Source of the DNA: Rugamonas rivuli
GTDB lineage: Bacteria; Pseudomonadota; Gammaproteobacteria; Burkholderiales; Burkholderiaceae_D
DNA length: 64,000 bases
Reading direction: 5' to 3'
Assembly (NCBI RefSeq): GCF_009380165.1
Contig: NZ_WHUF01000002.1
Span: 496,001 to 560,000 of the forward strand
Shown here: piece after piece, positions 1-9,097 of the stretch
Position numbering within the stretch: the first letter of the stretch is position 1
How the letters are laid out: each line of letters starts with the position of its first letter
Notes under the pieces: generated by a model
Seen by the model: only the letters and a program-made list of their open reading frames with translations
Database searches by the model: none
What the model was told of the DNA's origin: nothing
Made by a program: the position numbers and the translations under genes

Positions 1-2488
1 GGAGCCGCTGAATCTATTCCGCCTATGCGATATGGAATCCGTACTAATGGAGAAACGGGTTTCGATTCAAAACATCAACGGTCTACTGAATCTTTTTGCA
101 TGGACTGAGTCCCTAAATGGCCACCTGGTTCCTCACGCGGAAATTCCAGACGACTGGAACTCCGATGAGCATCAACACTTTTTAACGATTACCCAAAATG
201 CACTTGTGGATCTTAGGCATCAGGTCTCGAATTCAGTCGACGAACAGGTTCAGCAGTTCGTTGATGGCGCCTGGATGTATCTTATTAAAGAAAGCGCAAG
301 CTACTTCGAAGAGGACAACGAGCGCCCAACTTATGTGCATCTTTCTGCCAAAGACAGATCGCGGCTCATAGGCTCGCGTATCACATTAAATCGGTGCTGG
401 TGGTATGAAGTTGTGGCGCCGGTGGGCCAGCATAGCGCTCGCACTCTTGAAAACTGGAAGATGCTTGGTACCTGGATGGCGAGAGCCGCCGATGCGCTCG
501 AGCGTGCCTTTGCGTCGCAGTTGGGAAGCGGTGCCATCCTCTGGCGATGTGAATTTCCAAGTCTACCTCTTGACGGAATCAATGGAAGTAGAGGTTCCGA
601 AGCGGATCTTGAAGGAGCATTTGCCATATCGGTTGCCCGCGCATCGCGAACTATAAATGTCAAGGTGGGATCAGGCTTTTACCGCGCACTCTACCATCCG
701 CACAATATCGCAGAGCGCGCATTAGTTCGAGCATTCGTCGCAGGTGCCGCAGAACTAACAAGTGTGCACTATCACGATTCAAAGATCGAAGAAGTTGTAC
801 GAGAAATCGTACCTAATCAGGATGCACGCTATAGCCACGTCTTTGCTGGCCGTGGCTTCCGTGACTACTTTCATTCGGAGATAAGCGAGAATCCGATCAC
901 GATCAATCGGTTCGATGATGCAGTACTCAGGCTGGGACTTGGCTGGACTGCACGCTCACCCAAAGATGGAGGACTGGTTTCCGGAAAACAGGAGTGTCTG
1001 GACTTTCTGCATTCGCTTGTCGGAAAGCTTCAGAAGGAAGTTGGAGAACGGTTGAGGCGCTTTGACAAAGCAGAGCTGATAAAACAGCTGATTCTTAATT
1101 ATGAAGTAGCGAGTCTGTCGCGGGATCGATGGCATCGAACCGCAGCCGCCGTTCTTGCGTTACGAGATGATAAGGACGCAACGATTAAGGCGATGTCCGA
1201 GTATGAGTTCAAGCTTAACGGTACTCTCCAACCAACTCGGAATCTAGTCGAAGTCGCCCTATGCGAAGCCGGAACTGATGCCCAGCTTCAGCCTGGCGTG
1301 CGTGACATAGGGCTGCTCTTGGCTATGAGCGCCCAAATTTTCCACTTGGGTGGCTGGGCGGACTTAATTCATTGGGACCTACTTGAGCCAGAACTTAGAA
1401 TCAGAGCACTTGGCGATGTACATGCAAACCACGACTTTATGGATACCGTGATGGACGGATTTGGACAGGCGACTAGTGAGCATCGCTTCAAATCCTCGGC
1501 AAGAAAGTATGAGAAATATCTCAAACATCCAGACGCTGTGGACGATTCAAGCACGATAGAAGGAATGAGAGAGTTTCTCAGCGCGTGGGAGAGCGACTTC
1601 GGCGCCCATCTTGATGAATTCAGGCGATTCATTGACAAGCTTGAAAATTATGGCGTTGAACAGAATGAGCCTGTGTTTTTCTTGAGGCGTTCTGATCTCG
1701 TCGCTCTAGCCGACACCCCAGTTGGTTCGTTGATCATAGATGCGCTTACTCTGGTACCACGACCGCAATGGAATGAGCTACCGTCTGGGTATTCATTTAA
1801 GGATATCGCCCCCTGGAAATTCCGCAGACGGCTAAGTGTTCTGCGACGCCCATTGCTGCAAATATCTGATGAATCTGATCCAGTGTTCGTGATCGCTCCG
1901 GGACTGGTTCGGGACGGCTTCCTGTCAACAGTCGGCAACTTCTATGACGGGGCATATCCGGATATTCATCTGGGGCCGGCGATGCGGCGCTACGCAGGTT
2001 ATGCACGAAATCGAGATGGGAAGACGTTCAACAATCGCGTGTCGAGCCGAATGAAGGATTTCGGGTGGACTGTTCTCCCTGAGGCATTCGTAACGAAAAT
2101 TCTTGGGAAGGCCTTTGATCGAAATTATGGCGACGTCGACGTACTGGCTTGGTCACACGAAGTAAATCGTGTACTGATCATGGAATGCAAGGATCTTCAG
2201 TTCCGCAAGACTTACGGCGAGATCGCTGAGCAGCTCTCGGATTACAGAGGTGAGGCATCCGCCGATGGAAAGACTCGAGACTCGCTCCGGAAGCACTTGG
2301 ACAGGGTTGAAATCATTAGGACAAATCGAAAAAGCCTTTGCAGCTTCTTATCGATAAAGGAGGACGTCGCGATTGAGAGTCACCTGGTCTTCAGCCATCC
2401 TGTTCCAATGATGTACTCCGGCGGACCTGTTCGAGATCTAACGGAGACTCGGTCGTACGACCAACTATCTGAACTTAAGGTCAAATGA
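1..2488 (+). CDS. Large unknown protein with C-terminal PD-(D/E)XK nuclease-like domain (5' partial)
   Basis: The reading frame has no stop between the window edge and the first in-frame ATG at 32, and the upstream codons read as plausible protein (EPLNLFRLCD before that Met). The true start therefore probably lies outside the window. Counted from the ATG at 32 there are 818 residues. Most of the chain is not recognisable. Near the C-terminus the pattern GDVDVLAW (G700, D701, D703), then a hydrophobic strand, then IMECKDL (E718, K720) has the D...ExK spacing of a PD-(D/E)XK nuclease core, with a Q-containing helix (EIAEQLSDY) after it. Nuclease activity is inferred from this motif only. No signal peptide or membrane segment is seen. 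It is the first visible gene of the low-GC island. Confidence 0.75.
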   Translation, partial: EPLNLFRLCDMESVLMEKRVSIQNINGLLNLFAWTESLNGHLVPHAEIPDDWNSDEHQHFLTITQNALVDLRHQVSNSVDEQVQQFVDGAWMYLIKESASYFEEDNERPTYVHLSAKDRSRLIGSRITLNRCWWYEVVAPVGQHSARTLENWKMLGTWMARAADALERAFASQLGSGAILWRCEFPSLPLDGINGSRGSEADLEGAFAISVARASRTINVKVGSGFYRALYHPHNIAERALVRAFVAGAAELTSVHYHDSKIEEVVREIVPNQDARYSHVFAGRGFRDYFHSEISENPITINRFDDAVLRLGLGWTARSPKDGGLVSGKQECLDFLHSLVGKLQKEVGERLRRFDKAELIKQLILNYEVASLSRDRWHRTAAAVLALRDDKDATIKAMSEYEFKLNGTLQPTRNLVEVALCEAGTDAQLQPGVRDIGLLLAMSAQIFHLGGWADLIHWDLLEPELRIRALGDVHANHDFMDTVMDGFGQATSEHRFKSSARKYEKYLKHPDAVDDSSTIEGMREFLSAWESDFGAHLDEFRRFIDKLENYGVEQNEPVFFLRRSDLVALADTPVGSLIIDALTLVPRPQWNELPSGYSFKDIAPWKFRRRLSVLRRPLLQISDESDPVFVIAPGLVRDGFLSTVGNFYDGAYPDIHLGPAMRRYAGYARNRDGKTFNNRVSSRMKDFGWTVLPEAFVTKILGKAFDRNYGDVDVLAWSHEVNRVLIMECKDLQFRKTYGEIAEQLSDYRGEASADGKTRDSLRKHLDRVEIIRTNRKSLCSFLSIKEDVAIESHLVFSHPVPMMYSGGPVRDLTETRSYDQLSELKVK

Positions 2489-2786
2489 TATATGAGTGTT
2501 ATACCAGACCGTTGCTAGACGTCGCTCACAGCTCACCGTATCGACCTAGGAAACGGGAAGTGAGCTAGAAAAAAGTAAAGGAAGCAGCCTAGAATCAGGT
2601 AAGTATCCTCATCACTAACGCCAGCGATTCTCATGAGTTGCTGCCACTCAATCGCATTGAACGCCGATACTCAGAGTTGTGAGATTCCGCGTATTTTTCA
2701 GTTGAGCAAGATGCTATCCTCTAGGGAACCGACCGAGTCCAGCCATTGGCCGCCAATCAGACAAACGGGGCGTACTGAGCAATACT
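2489..2786. other. Intergenic, about 300 bp, no gene seen
   Basis: Low-GC spacer between the nuclease-like gene and the AlbA_2 gene. Stops are frequent in all frames, and I see no RNA gene, no clear terminator and no repeat. It presumably carries the promoter of the downstream gene. Confidence 0.4.
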
Positions 2787-3005
2787 ATGCTTGAGCTTGT
2801 TCTGTCTCATGTCGAAACGCCGCAATGCCAAATATTGGTCGGTATGTGATTTAATGACCTATTTCTATGCTTCTGACTTCAACTTCGATTCCCAGCCCTT
2901 TGCGCGTGTACTTCACCCTACATTTGGGACAGAAGATATTTCGCCGACGTATCGTGCAATCATCTCGAACAAGAAGTGGAAGGGTCGTAAATTGCTGTGT
3001 TGTCG
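2787..3005 (+). pseudogene. Out-of-frame 5' segment of the AlbA_2 gene (two apparent frameshifts)
   Basis: Three frames successively read like one protein. From the ATG at 2787 the frame gives MLELVLSHVETPQCQILVG and stops at TGA 2847. The next frame then reads FYASDFNFDSQPFARVLHPT and continues to about 2998, where it would stop at 3022. The third frame takes over with VVEPVFDSEHQ and stays open to 4225. In the same stretch the annotated third frame (from 2867) is rich in S, R and T and does not look natural. Inference: two single-base indels, either real mutations or assembly errors, separate the original start from the main reading frame. Confidence 0.5.
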
Positions 3006-4225
3006 AACCGGTTTTCGATTCTGAGCATCAATCGAAGGAAACCAAACAATTTGTTTATTCGGATGCTGTGCTGTACGAGGATTGGTTGAGTGGTAAAGAG
3101 TGCGACGAGTTCGTTTTTTCGCTTGCTAACACCCTCACCGAAGTGGCAAATGGAATTGAATTTTCTTCGGAGCGGCGCTCATGGGAACTTGCTCAACTTC
3201 CGTTTATGAATTCGTTTATGGAGCGAGCAGGATCTGTCGCTTCATTTGACATTCGCTCTGATTCTGGCACTCAGAGTCTCGCCCCCCTTATCGGATGGAA
3301 CCTGGCGTTTTATCCTGACATCTTTGCCGCCGTACGCGAATGGATCAACCTCCGGGAGTATCACGGCGAAAACGATGGGCGCAATCAAAAGGTCATGTTC
3401 CTCATGCCCGAGAACAATGCCTTCATCGCTTCTGCAGAACAGAGCACGGAAGGGCGCCTAACGTTGAACGTGGCTGGGTCCCTAGTTGACGAACACAAGT
3501 TTGCAATTGTCGGCGCTGCGTCTACCGGCAGTCGTGTCACTCAGCTACGAGCTGAGATTTCTAACGGTCAGGCCAACGTTCCTGTCGCACGGGATACTGA
3601 CAGCCTAGAGCTCTACCTTATTGACCAGAGTGGAGAAATTTTCGACTTCCACAAAGAAGGAAAGTTTGCGCGTTCCGGCCGACAGTTCTTGCGCTCACCC
3701 CACGCACCGGGCAATGATCGCGTGAAGGCCGCCATCGAGTTAGGCGAAGGCCCGCAGATCGAATTTAAGCCATTCGTCACGCCTGAACAGAGGCTCAATG
3801 AGAACAATAACAAGACTAAGCTCGCGGAAATCCTGAATACAGTCGCGGCGTTCTCAAACTCTGGAGGTGGTGCAATCTTTATCGGAGTGGATGACGACTG
3901 CCAAGTTGTCGGCATTGACGAGAAACTTCCCGCCTGGGGCAACGCTGGATTTAGTGAGCAGCTAGTTGACAAGTTCGTAGGTGCTTGGCGGAGCGCGATT
4001 AGAGATAAGATCGAAGGAGAACTGGCCTTCAAGGTTTCGGCTGTCGAAACCGAGGCGAAAACGGTGCTCGTCGTTGACGTAGCTCAGAGCGTGAGCCGTC
4101 CCGTAAATTTAAAGGACAACTCAACCATCTATGTGCGGCGTGGCGCTAGCAATGTAAAGCTTGCTCCGGCATTGTGGTCTGCGTTTCTTGGCTCAGAAGC
4201 GACAACGCGAGAGGTCCTCAACTAG
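2867..4225 (+). CDS. AlbA_2 (Schlafen-type) domain protein, N-terminus probably frameshifted
   Basis: The open frame encodes 452 residues, but roughly the first 45 are probably read in the wrong frame. Residues about 290-410 form an AlbA_2/Schlafen-like domain: IEFKPF, a helix, then AAFSNSGGGAIFIGVDDD and a following VVGI, which is the usual E..K ... N..GG..(I/V)GV pattern. Proteins with this domain are thought to bind nucleic acid or nucleotides, and some act as regulators or in phage defence. The part before the domain (about residues 45-285) belongs to no family I recognise. If the frameshifts are real, the protein may be non-functional or start inside the frame. The next gene encodes a second, unrelated-looking AlbA_2 protein. 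Confidence 0.65.
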   Translation: MLLTSTSIPSPLRVYFTLHLGQKIFRRRIVQSSRTRSGRVVNCCVVEPVFDSEHQSKETKQFVYSDAVLYEDWLSGKECDEFVFSLANTLTEVANGIEFSSERRSWELAQLPFMNSFMERAGSVASFDIRSDSGTQSLAPLIGWNLAFYPDIFAAVREWINLREYHGENDGRNQKVMFLMPENNAFIASAEQSTEGRLTLNVAGSLVDEHKFAIVGAASTGSRVTQLRAEISNGQANVPVARDTDSLELYLIDQSGEIFDFHKEGKFARSGRQFLRSPHAPGNDRVKAAIELGEGPQIEFKPFVTPEQRLNENNNKTKLAEILNTVAAFSNSGGGAIFIGVDDDCQVVGIDEKLPAWGNAGFSEQLVDKFVGAWRSAIRDKIEGELAFKVSAVETEAKTVLVVDVAQSVSRPVNLKDNSTIYVRRGASNVKLAPALWSAFLGSEATTREVLN

Positions 4226-4345
4226 TTTTACTATCATTGTGCGCCGAGCGATGGCGTTTTGCTGTTGTGGTCAGGTGTAAGTATGGGGGCAACTTCTTAA
4301 TTCTGATTCCCTCACTGTGAGCAACGTTAAGTAAGGATTTTTAGT

Positions 4346-5374
4346 TTGACTATAGATTTTAAATGCTCTGCTAAAATCGTTGAGCTATTTCACGAAGGGA
4401 CTTGTCTAATAGAAAGCCCTCGGAATCGCAAGCTACAATTAAGCGGCAACGACATTTTGCCAAAACTCAATGGTACAAAGGTTGAAGATATACCGAACGA
4501 TATAAGCTTTTATATAGATGACCTTCAAAATATTTATCCCTCCTTATCAGCTATCTCTCTTGATAATTCGGAAGAAGGGATAACTATAATAATGATGACA
4601 AGCCACATAAATCTCGCTGCTTGGATAAGGCCATTTTCCTTTGACGAATACATTTCAAAAATGGGATCACTGATCGATGAAATAATATTGCCAATTGAGA
4701 AATATTATAAGCATGATTCTGTGAAGCTAATTAACCACACCATACTGGGGCTTAAGTTTCAAATAAAATCTGGAGATTTGGTTGATACAATTTCCAGTCA
4801 TCTAAAAAATATTTCAGACGCTCAGCGTGAAGCCGAGAGATTACTTTACAAGCAGAACTTGCCGAGTCATATGTGCTTAGTTCGGGATATAAATTTTGTT
4901 GAAGGTGAGAGGTGCCGCTTAGAAGAAGACCTAACGGTAGAATTCAAGGAGGTTAAAGGTGGAAATCCAGTAAATTCAATTCAAAGCTTGGCGGATGAGT
5001 ATGTTTTAGCTTTTTTTAATAGTGAGGGCGGAAGCGTTTTTTGGGGTGTTAATGATGATGGCATTGTCGCAAGCTTGAAATTGACATCAAAAATGAAAGA
5101 CGAAATAAGGAAAGCTATCAATAATAAAATTAATGTGATTGAGCCACCTATAGATCCAACACAGATAGGGGTATTTTTTTACGAAGTTCCAAACACTGAT
5201 AATGGCTACGTACTGGAAGTACGCGTTCCGAGGTCTGATTCGGAACGGCTGTATTTTAATTCCTCTGGTGAGACCTGGGTTAGGTTGAATGGGTGTAAAA
5301 AAAAGCTTCAGGGCTCTGCATTGCAGGACTATATTATCAAGCGGCATCAAAAAACTCGTGCAGACTCTCGATAA
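4346..5374 (+). CDS. AlbA_2 (Schlafen-type) domain protein, AT-rich
   Basis: A 342-residue protein whose first in-frame start is TTG at 4346. The AlbA_2 domain lies at about residues 190-300: LTVEFKEVKGG, then FFNSEGGSVFWGVNDDGIV, then a C-terminal part with VRLNG and KLQGSALQDYI. The N-terminal half is unrecognised and could be a sensor or partner-binding region. The gene is strikingly AT-rich even compared with the rest of the island, so it probably came from a different source than its neighbours. It lies 120 bp after the other AlbA_2 gene on the same strand, and a joint role is possible but not shown. Bases 5375-5627 after it contain no gene that I can support. Confidence 0.7.
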   Translation: MTIDFKCSAKIVELFHEGTCLIESPRNRKLQLSGNDILPKLNGTKVEDIPNDISFYIDDLQNIYPSLSAISLDNSEEGITIIMMTSHINLAAWIRPFSFDEYISKMGSLIDEIILPIEKYYKHDSVKLINHTILGLKFQIKSGDLVDTISSHLKNISDAQREAERLLYKQNLPSHMCLVRDINFVEGERCRLEEDLTVEFKEVKGGNPVNSIQSLADEYVLAFFNSEGGSVFWGVNDDGIVASLKLTSKMKDEIRKAINNKINVIEPPIDPTQIGVFFYEVPNTDNGYVLEVRVPRSDSERLYFNSSGETWVRLNGCKKKLQGSALQDYIIKRHQKTRADSR

Positions 5375-5627
5375 ATTTTTAGAACCTTCTGTCAATTTCA
5401 TCCGCGATCTTGTGACTTGGTCCCTGGACTCGGTTTTGGATTTTTCATGCTGCCGAAAGCTGCTGCTGCTGAGCGCCCGCAAAGGGGACTACCGCTTACC
5501 GGGCACAGTGCGTCTGAATGACGACGGGCAGTACTTACCCAAAGCAGCAGCCGTTGGGTGCATAGAGACTACCTACCAGAAGGAGTCGATCATTATTCAC
5601 AAGTGCTTGATTCTGCATTTTCCAACA

Positions 5628-6395
5628 TTACGACGGCCGCCTTGAGACGGCGTAATTGCAGTACCATCGTAGGAACTCTTCAATATCGTGGCTCATTCGA
5701 AGGACACTCACCGTGATAGGGGTGGACTTGGCAAGAGGCTTTTCAGGAGGAACTCCCTCTGCCCGGAGGATCAGTAGTTCCACTTCGAAATCGTTAGGAA
5801 GGGCGACGAATCTCATGTGCTTTGGCGCGGAATGGACGATGAAATCGTCCCGTACAGCCTTAAGCGGCATTTCGAACCAGTCTGTGCCATTTCTGATGCG
5901 TTCGGCGTAAGGCTCGTGATCGCCATATGGTGCTGTTAGCTTTTTGAAAAATTTCTTGTGGTCGTTAAACGATTTGAAGCTTGGCCGATTGCCGACTTGC
6001 AGAAAGTGGCTTGACAGGGATGCCACTCGGTCCAGCAGGATTCTTGCGTGGATCAGGCAGTTTATGATCTCCAGCTCTGTGTACGGGGCCACCTCGCGAT
6101 ACTTCTCCGCGATAGCTCTCTGGGATGGGGAGTATTTTTGGCGGTACTTGCGAGCGTATTGAGCTGAGCTCATGTAGCGAGTCACAATGGACATATTTGT
6201 AAGGAATCTACGGACCGAAAGGTAGTACAGGTTGTATGCATCCCGGTAGCGTGAGACGTCGGTGCTAACAACTGGATCCAAGTCAAATTCCATTGCAGTG
6301 AACCACGATTCGAGTGGATCCTGCTTTACCCGAGAAACCTCTCTACGCACATTGGGTCGTTTTCCCAGCGAGCGATGACCCAAGGGGAAATTCAT
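5628..6395 (-). CDS. Unknown protein (255 aa)
   Basis: A soluble, mostly helical protein of 255 residues with no family I recognise. The ATG at 6395 is preferred because an AAGGA lies about ten bases before it; an in-frame TTG at 6419 would add eight residues. Aromatic and basic residues are frequent in the middle (for example NLYYLSVRRFL and YARKYRQKYSPSQ), and the C-terminal part looks more beta-rich. No catalytic motif, signal peptide or membrane segment is seen. It faces the AlbA_2 gene tail to tail. The 290 bp before it (6396-6682) hold no gene and probably its promoter. Confidence 0.6.
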   Translation of the reverse strand: MNFPLGHRSLGKRPNVRREVSRVKQDPLESWFTAMEFDLDPVVSTDVSRYRDAYNLYYLSVRRFLTNMSIVTRYMSSAQYARKYRQKYSPSQRAIAEKYREVAPYTELEIINCLIHARILLDRVASLSSHFLQVGNRPSFKSFNDHKKFFKKLTAPYGDHEPYAERIRNGTDWFEMPLKAVRDDFIVHSAPKHMRFVALPNDFEVELLILRAEGVPPEKPLAKSTPITVSVLRMSHDIEEFLRWYCNYAVSRRPS

Positions 6396-6682
6396 ATTTG
6401 ATAGATCCTTTTGCCGCAATAATCATTAGAGTGTGTCGGTATAGCGGCCTTTACCATGAGGGTCGAAGGTTCTTTAACCCTGCTTATGCCTCTCTGCCCG
6501 CAGCCGGTAAACGGTCTCTCAAAACTCTGACTCATCTGATAGCTTGCGTCAGATCAAGTCTGGGCTAATACAGCAAAGGCGCCTGGCCCAAGCGTCCCTC
6601 TCCGTAGGTATCCACCGCGTAGATATTGAGGATTTGTAGAGCTTCGGACGGTCTGTATCAAACGGAGTCTAGCTGTTCCCGT

Positions 6683-9097
6683 TTATGTTTCATCTTTGTC
6701 GATGCCGAATCGATACTTGCGAAGCGCCAGTCCTTCATCAACACGTTGTCTTTCGTTCTCGATAAAGCGCCGAAGACCATCAGAAAGCCATTCGGCGAAA
6801 GCTCTCACGTGTTCATTTTCTTCGTTCAGCCAAGTAGAGAGTGCTTGCTGTTTACTTTCGAATGAATGGACCATACCGTATTCGCCATGTACAACACCAG
6901 TTGACTCTATGATCGCGGCAACTTCGTTCCAGACAGTTGAGTGTTCCGGAACAGTTTTAACGATGGCCTTGCAGACCTCATAGGTTGATAGCGACCCTTC
7001 ATATGGTCGGAGGACGCCCATGACAAAGTCGATATCATCTTGACTACCAGCTCTCGTGTAATCGAGGAGCAATTCCTCAATTGGCGAGCCGAAGGCCGGA
7101 AATGCAGACTTGATGAGTCGCGCGCCACGATAGCTGAACATGTATCGAACTTCATCCTCAAAGTCTCGGCGTAGAGCAGCAAGTAGTTGACCTGGTTCTG
7201 CAGATAGAAGCCCATTCAGTTTATGGAGCTGATAGGGAATGGGCTCATACCGATCTTCACCAAAGTCGTCGGTCTCCTTCTTGCACTTTTCCAAGCCACG
7301 GGCATATTTAATTCGTTCGATAAAGAAGTCGATGACGCCTTTGAGATCCTGCTGCGCAATCTCGCTTAAAATCTCCTCGCCGTGGTAGTCCAAGTTTGGA
7401 AGGGGGATCAGCGACGTTAGCAGTTCCGTGCGATCATCAGTCGCCATCGCCCTTATTAACGCATTAAAGTCCTTCCTGAACCAGATCACACTGACCCAGC
7501 GTGCATCATTTTTCTTGGCCAATCCACGCAGGGCCTGCATAAATATCGGCATTGCGTCACTGGCTCCCTCAGAATACAGATTTGCCGCGACTCCCATAAT
7601 CTGCATCAAAGTCTCACGATCATCGATTTCGCTGGCTCGAGTAAGAACTGCGATAAGTACATCCAACTTCGATACTCCGACGTTATAAAGTGACTTGGCA
7701 ATAGTTGTTAGGTTCCTGCCGACAGAAATCCACTCACGCACAATGTCTTCAATTTCCGGTTGATGTGCATTGGCCCATAAGCCCCGAATCAACGGAATAA
7801 GGAAGTACGCCATGACCTCCTCATGGACGCTGATGAGATTGAGGGCGAGCTGAGGCTTCTCCTTGCCAATGGATTCTAGGAACTCGTAATAGACAGGGAA
7901 CATTGCCATGTCATTTGAGCGGGTCTTAGAGAAATCAAGGATGCGATCTTTCCAGAGGTCGAAACTTGAATCGTCAATCTCGTCGAGATACCGGCGTGCT
8001 GCCTCCTTGCGCTTAGCATCGCTATAGTCCCAAGCTTTTTCAGAGCGGCTTAAGTCCTCCCAATTTCCAAAGATGCCCTCAAATCCAATGAGTTGCTTGT
8101 AGATCTGGTATTCCTTTTGTGCGGCTAGCGCATCACGTATTTGTAATGCCTTTTCCTTTATCGTTTGCGTAGCACCGTGGAAGTAGTCCCAGTAGGCCAT
8201 GTGCTCGATAGATTGCACGAGAGGCAGTGCGTCCGTCGCTACTTGATCGCGCATGAATTCAAGCACTGCGATAGTATCGCGCTCGAACATTGCGAGTGTT
8301 TCGGCATCGGTGTCTGAGCGCTCCCGCCGGGTTGCTGAGTCAAGCGTGTGTAGTACTTGCTTTCGATGCTCGATTGATTTATCAAGCCCGTACATGCGCT
8401 TTGCCAGATTGATTGCGTCCGAACGCACTGCTGCGACGCCGCCATCGCTCGTCACAGATCCACGCCGAATCGTAATGGTCTGGTATGACCAAGATGTACC
8501 TTCAATAGTCGGCGACAAGACTTTGCTAAGAACACGGAGAATTACATTAGCATTGCGCAGCAGCGCATCATCCTTCAATTTTGAAAGATGAGTCACTAAC
8601 CGAGTCTGAGGTTCTGCTCCACGTGGTGGCGTGCTAAAGAAAATGTCTAGGTGGTACGCCGCGAGCGACTCAAGAGACCTCTCTGCTTTTGCTCTTACTT
8701 CCTCCTCAGCGGATTGCGACATCTCGAGCAGGAAATCAATCACATCTTCCGTGTGTACATAACGTATTTTTTCGGCGACATCGATTGCTTCGCGTATCAG
8801 GCTTTCATGCGTCCAATAGCGAACTTGAGTTTCCGAAAGCGGCTTACCTTCTTCTGTTAGAATTCGATTCGATATCGTACGCACAAATGATGTCAATATA
8901 GGTAGCGTAGCCATATGGAAGCGCGGAACCAAAACCGTCAATATCTTTAGAGATTCCGACAGCGCATTGTATTCCGTGCTCTTCTGGAGCATTTCTGAGA
9001 TACGCTTGAACTCGTCGCTAAGACGCGAATCAACTGCAGCAGACTTGATGTCCACCAGTTTAGAAAGGGCTGCAAGGCGAAGGTCGAGGTCGCTCAT
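6683..9097 (-). CDS. Large helical-repeat (HEAT-like) protein coupled to a PIN protein
   Basis: An 804-residue protein, almost entirely predictable as short amphipathic helices in series (for example VIDFLLEMSQSAEEEVRAKA and later helix pairs), which suggests a HEAT/ARM-like solenoid. There is no signal peptide, no Walker motif and no nuclease motif, so it is more likely a scaffold, sensor or partner-binding protein than an enzyme. Its ATG overlaps the stop of the PIN gene (9094-9097, ATGA), so the two should be translated together and probably act together. I cannot assign a family. The pairing with a PIN nuclease suggests a toxin/control or defence pair, but that is inference. Confidence 0.7.
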   Translation of the reverse strand: MSDLDLRLAALSKLVDIKSAAVDSRLSDEFKRISEMLQKSTEYNALSESLKILTVLVPRFHMATLPILTSFVRTISNRILTEEGKPLSETQVRYWTHESLIREAIDVAEKIRYVHTEDVIDFLLEMSQSAEEEVRAKAERSLESLAAYHLDIFFSTPPRGAEPQTRLVTHLSKLKDDALLRNANVILRVLSKVLSPTIEGTSWSYQTITIRRGSVTSDGGVAAVRSDAINLAKRMYGLDKSIEHRKQVLHTLDSATRRERSDTDAETLAMFERDTIAVLEFMRDQVATDALPLVQSIEHMAYWDYFHGATQTIKEKALQIRDALAAQKEYQIYKQLIGFEGIFGNWEDLSRSEKAWDYSDAKRKEAARRYLDEIDDSSFDLWKDRILDFSKTRSNDMAMFPVYYEFLESIGKEKPQLALNLISVHEEVMAYFLIPLIRGLWANAHQPEIEDIVREWISVGRNLTTIAKSLYNVGVSKLDVLIAVLTRASEIDDRETLMQIMGVAANLYSEGASDAMPIFMQALRGLAKKNDARWVSVIWFRKDFNALIRAMATDDRTELLTSLIPLPNLDYHGEEILSEIAQQDLKGVIDFFIERIKYARGLEKCKKETDDFGEDRYEPIPYQLHKLNGLLSAEPGQLLAALRRDFEDEVRYMFSYRGARLIKSAFPAFGSPIEELLLDYTRAGSQDDIDFVMGVLRPYEGSLSTYEVCKAIVKTVPEHSTVWNEVAAIIESTGVVHGEYGMVHSFESKQQALSTWLNEENEHVRAFAEWLSDGLRRFIENERQRVDEGLALRKYRFGIDKDET

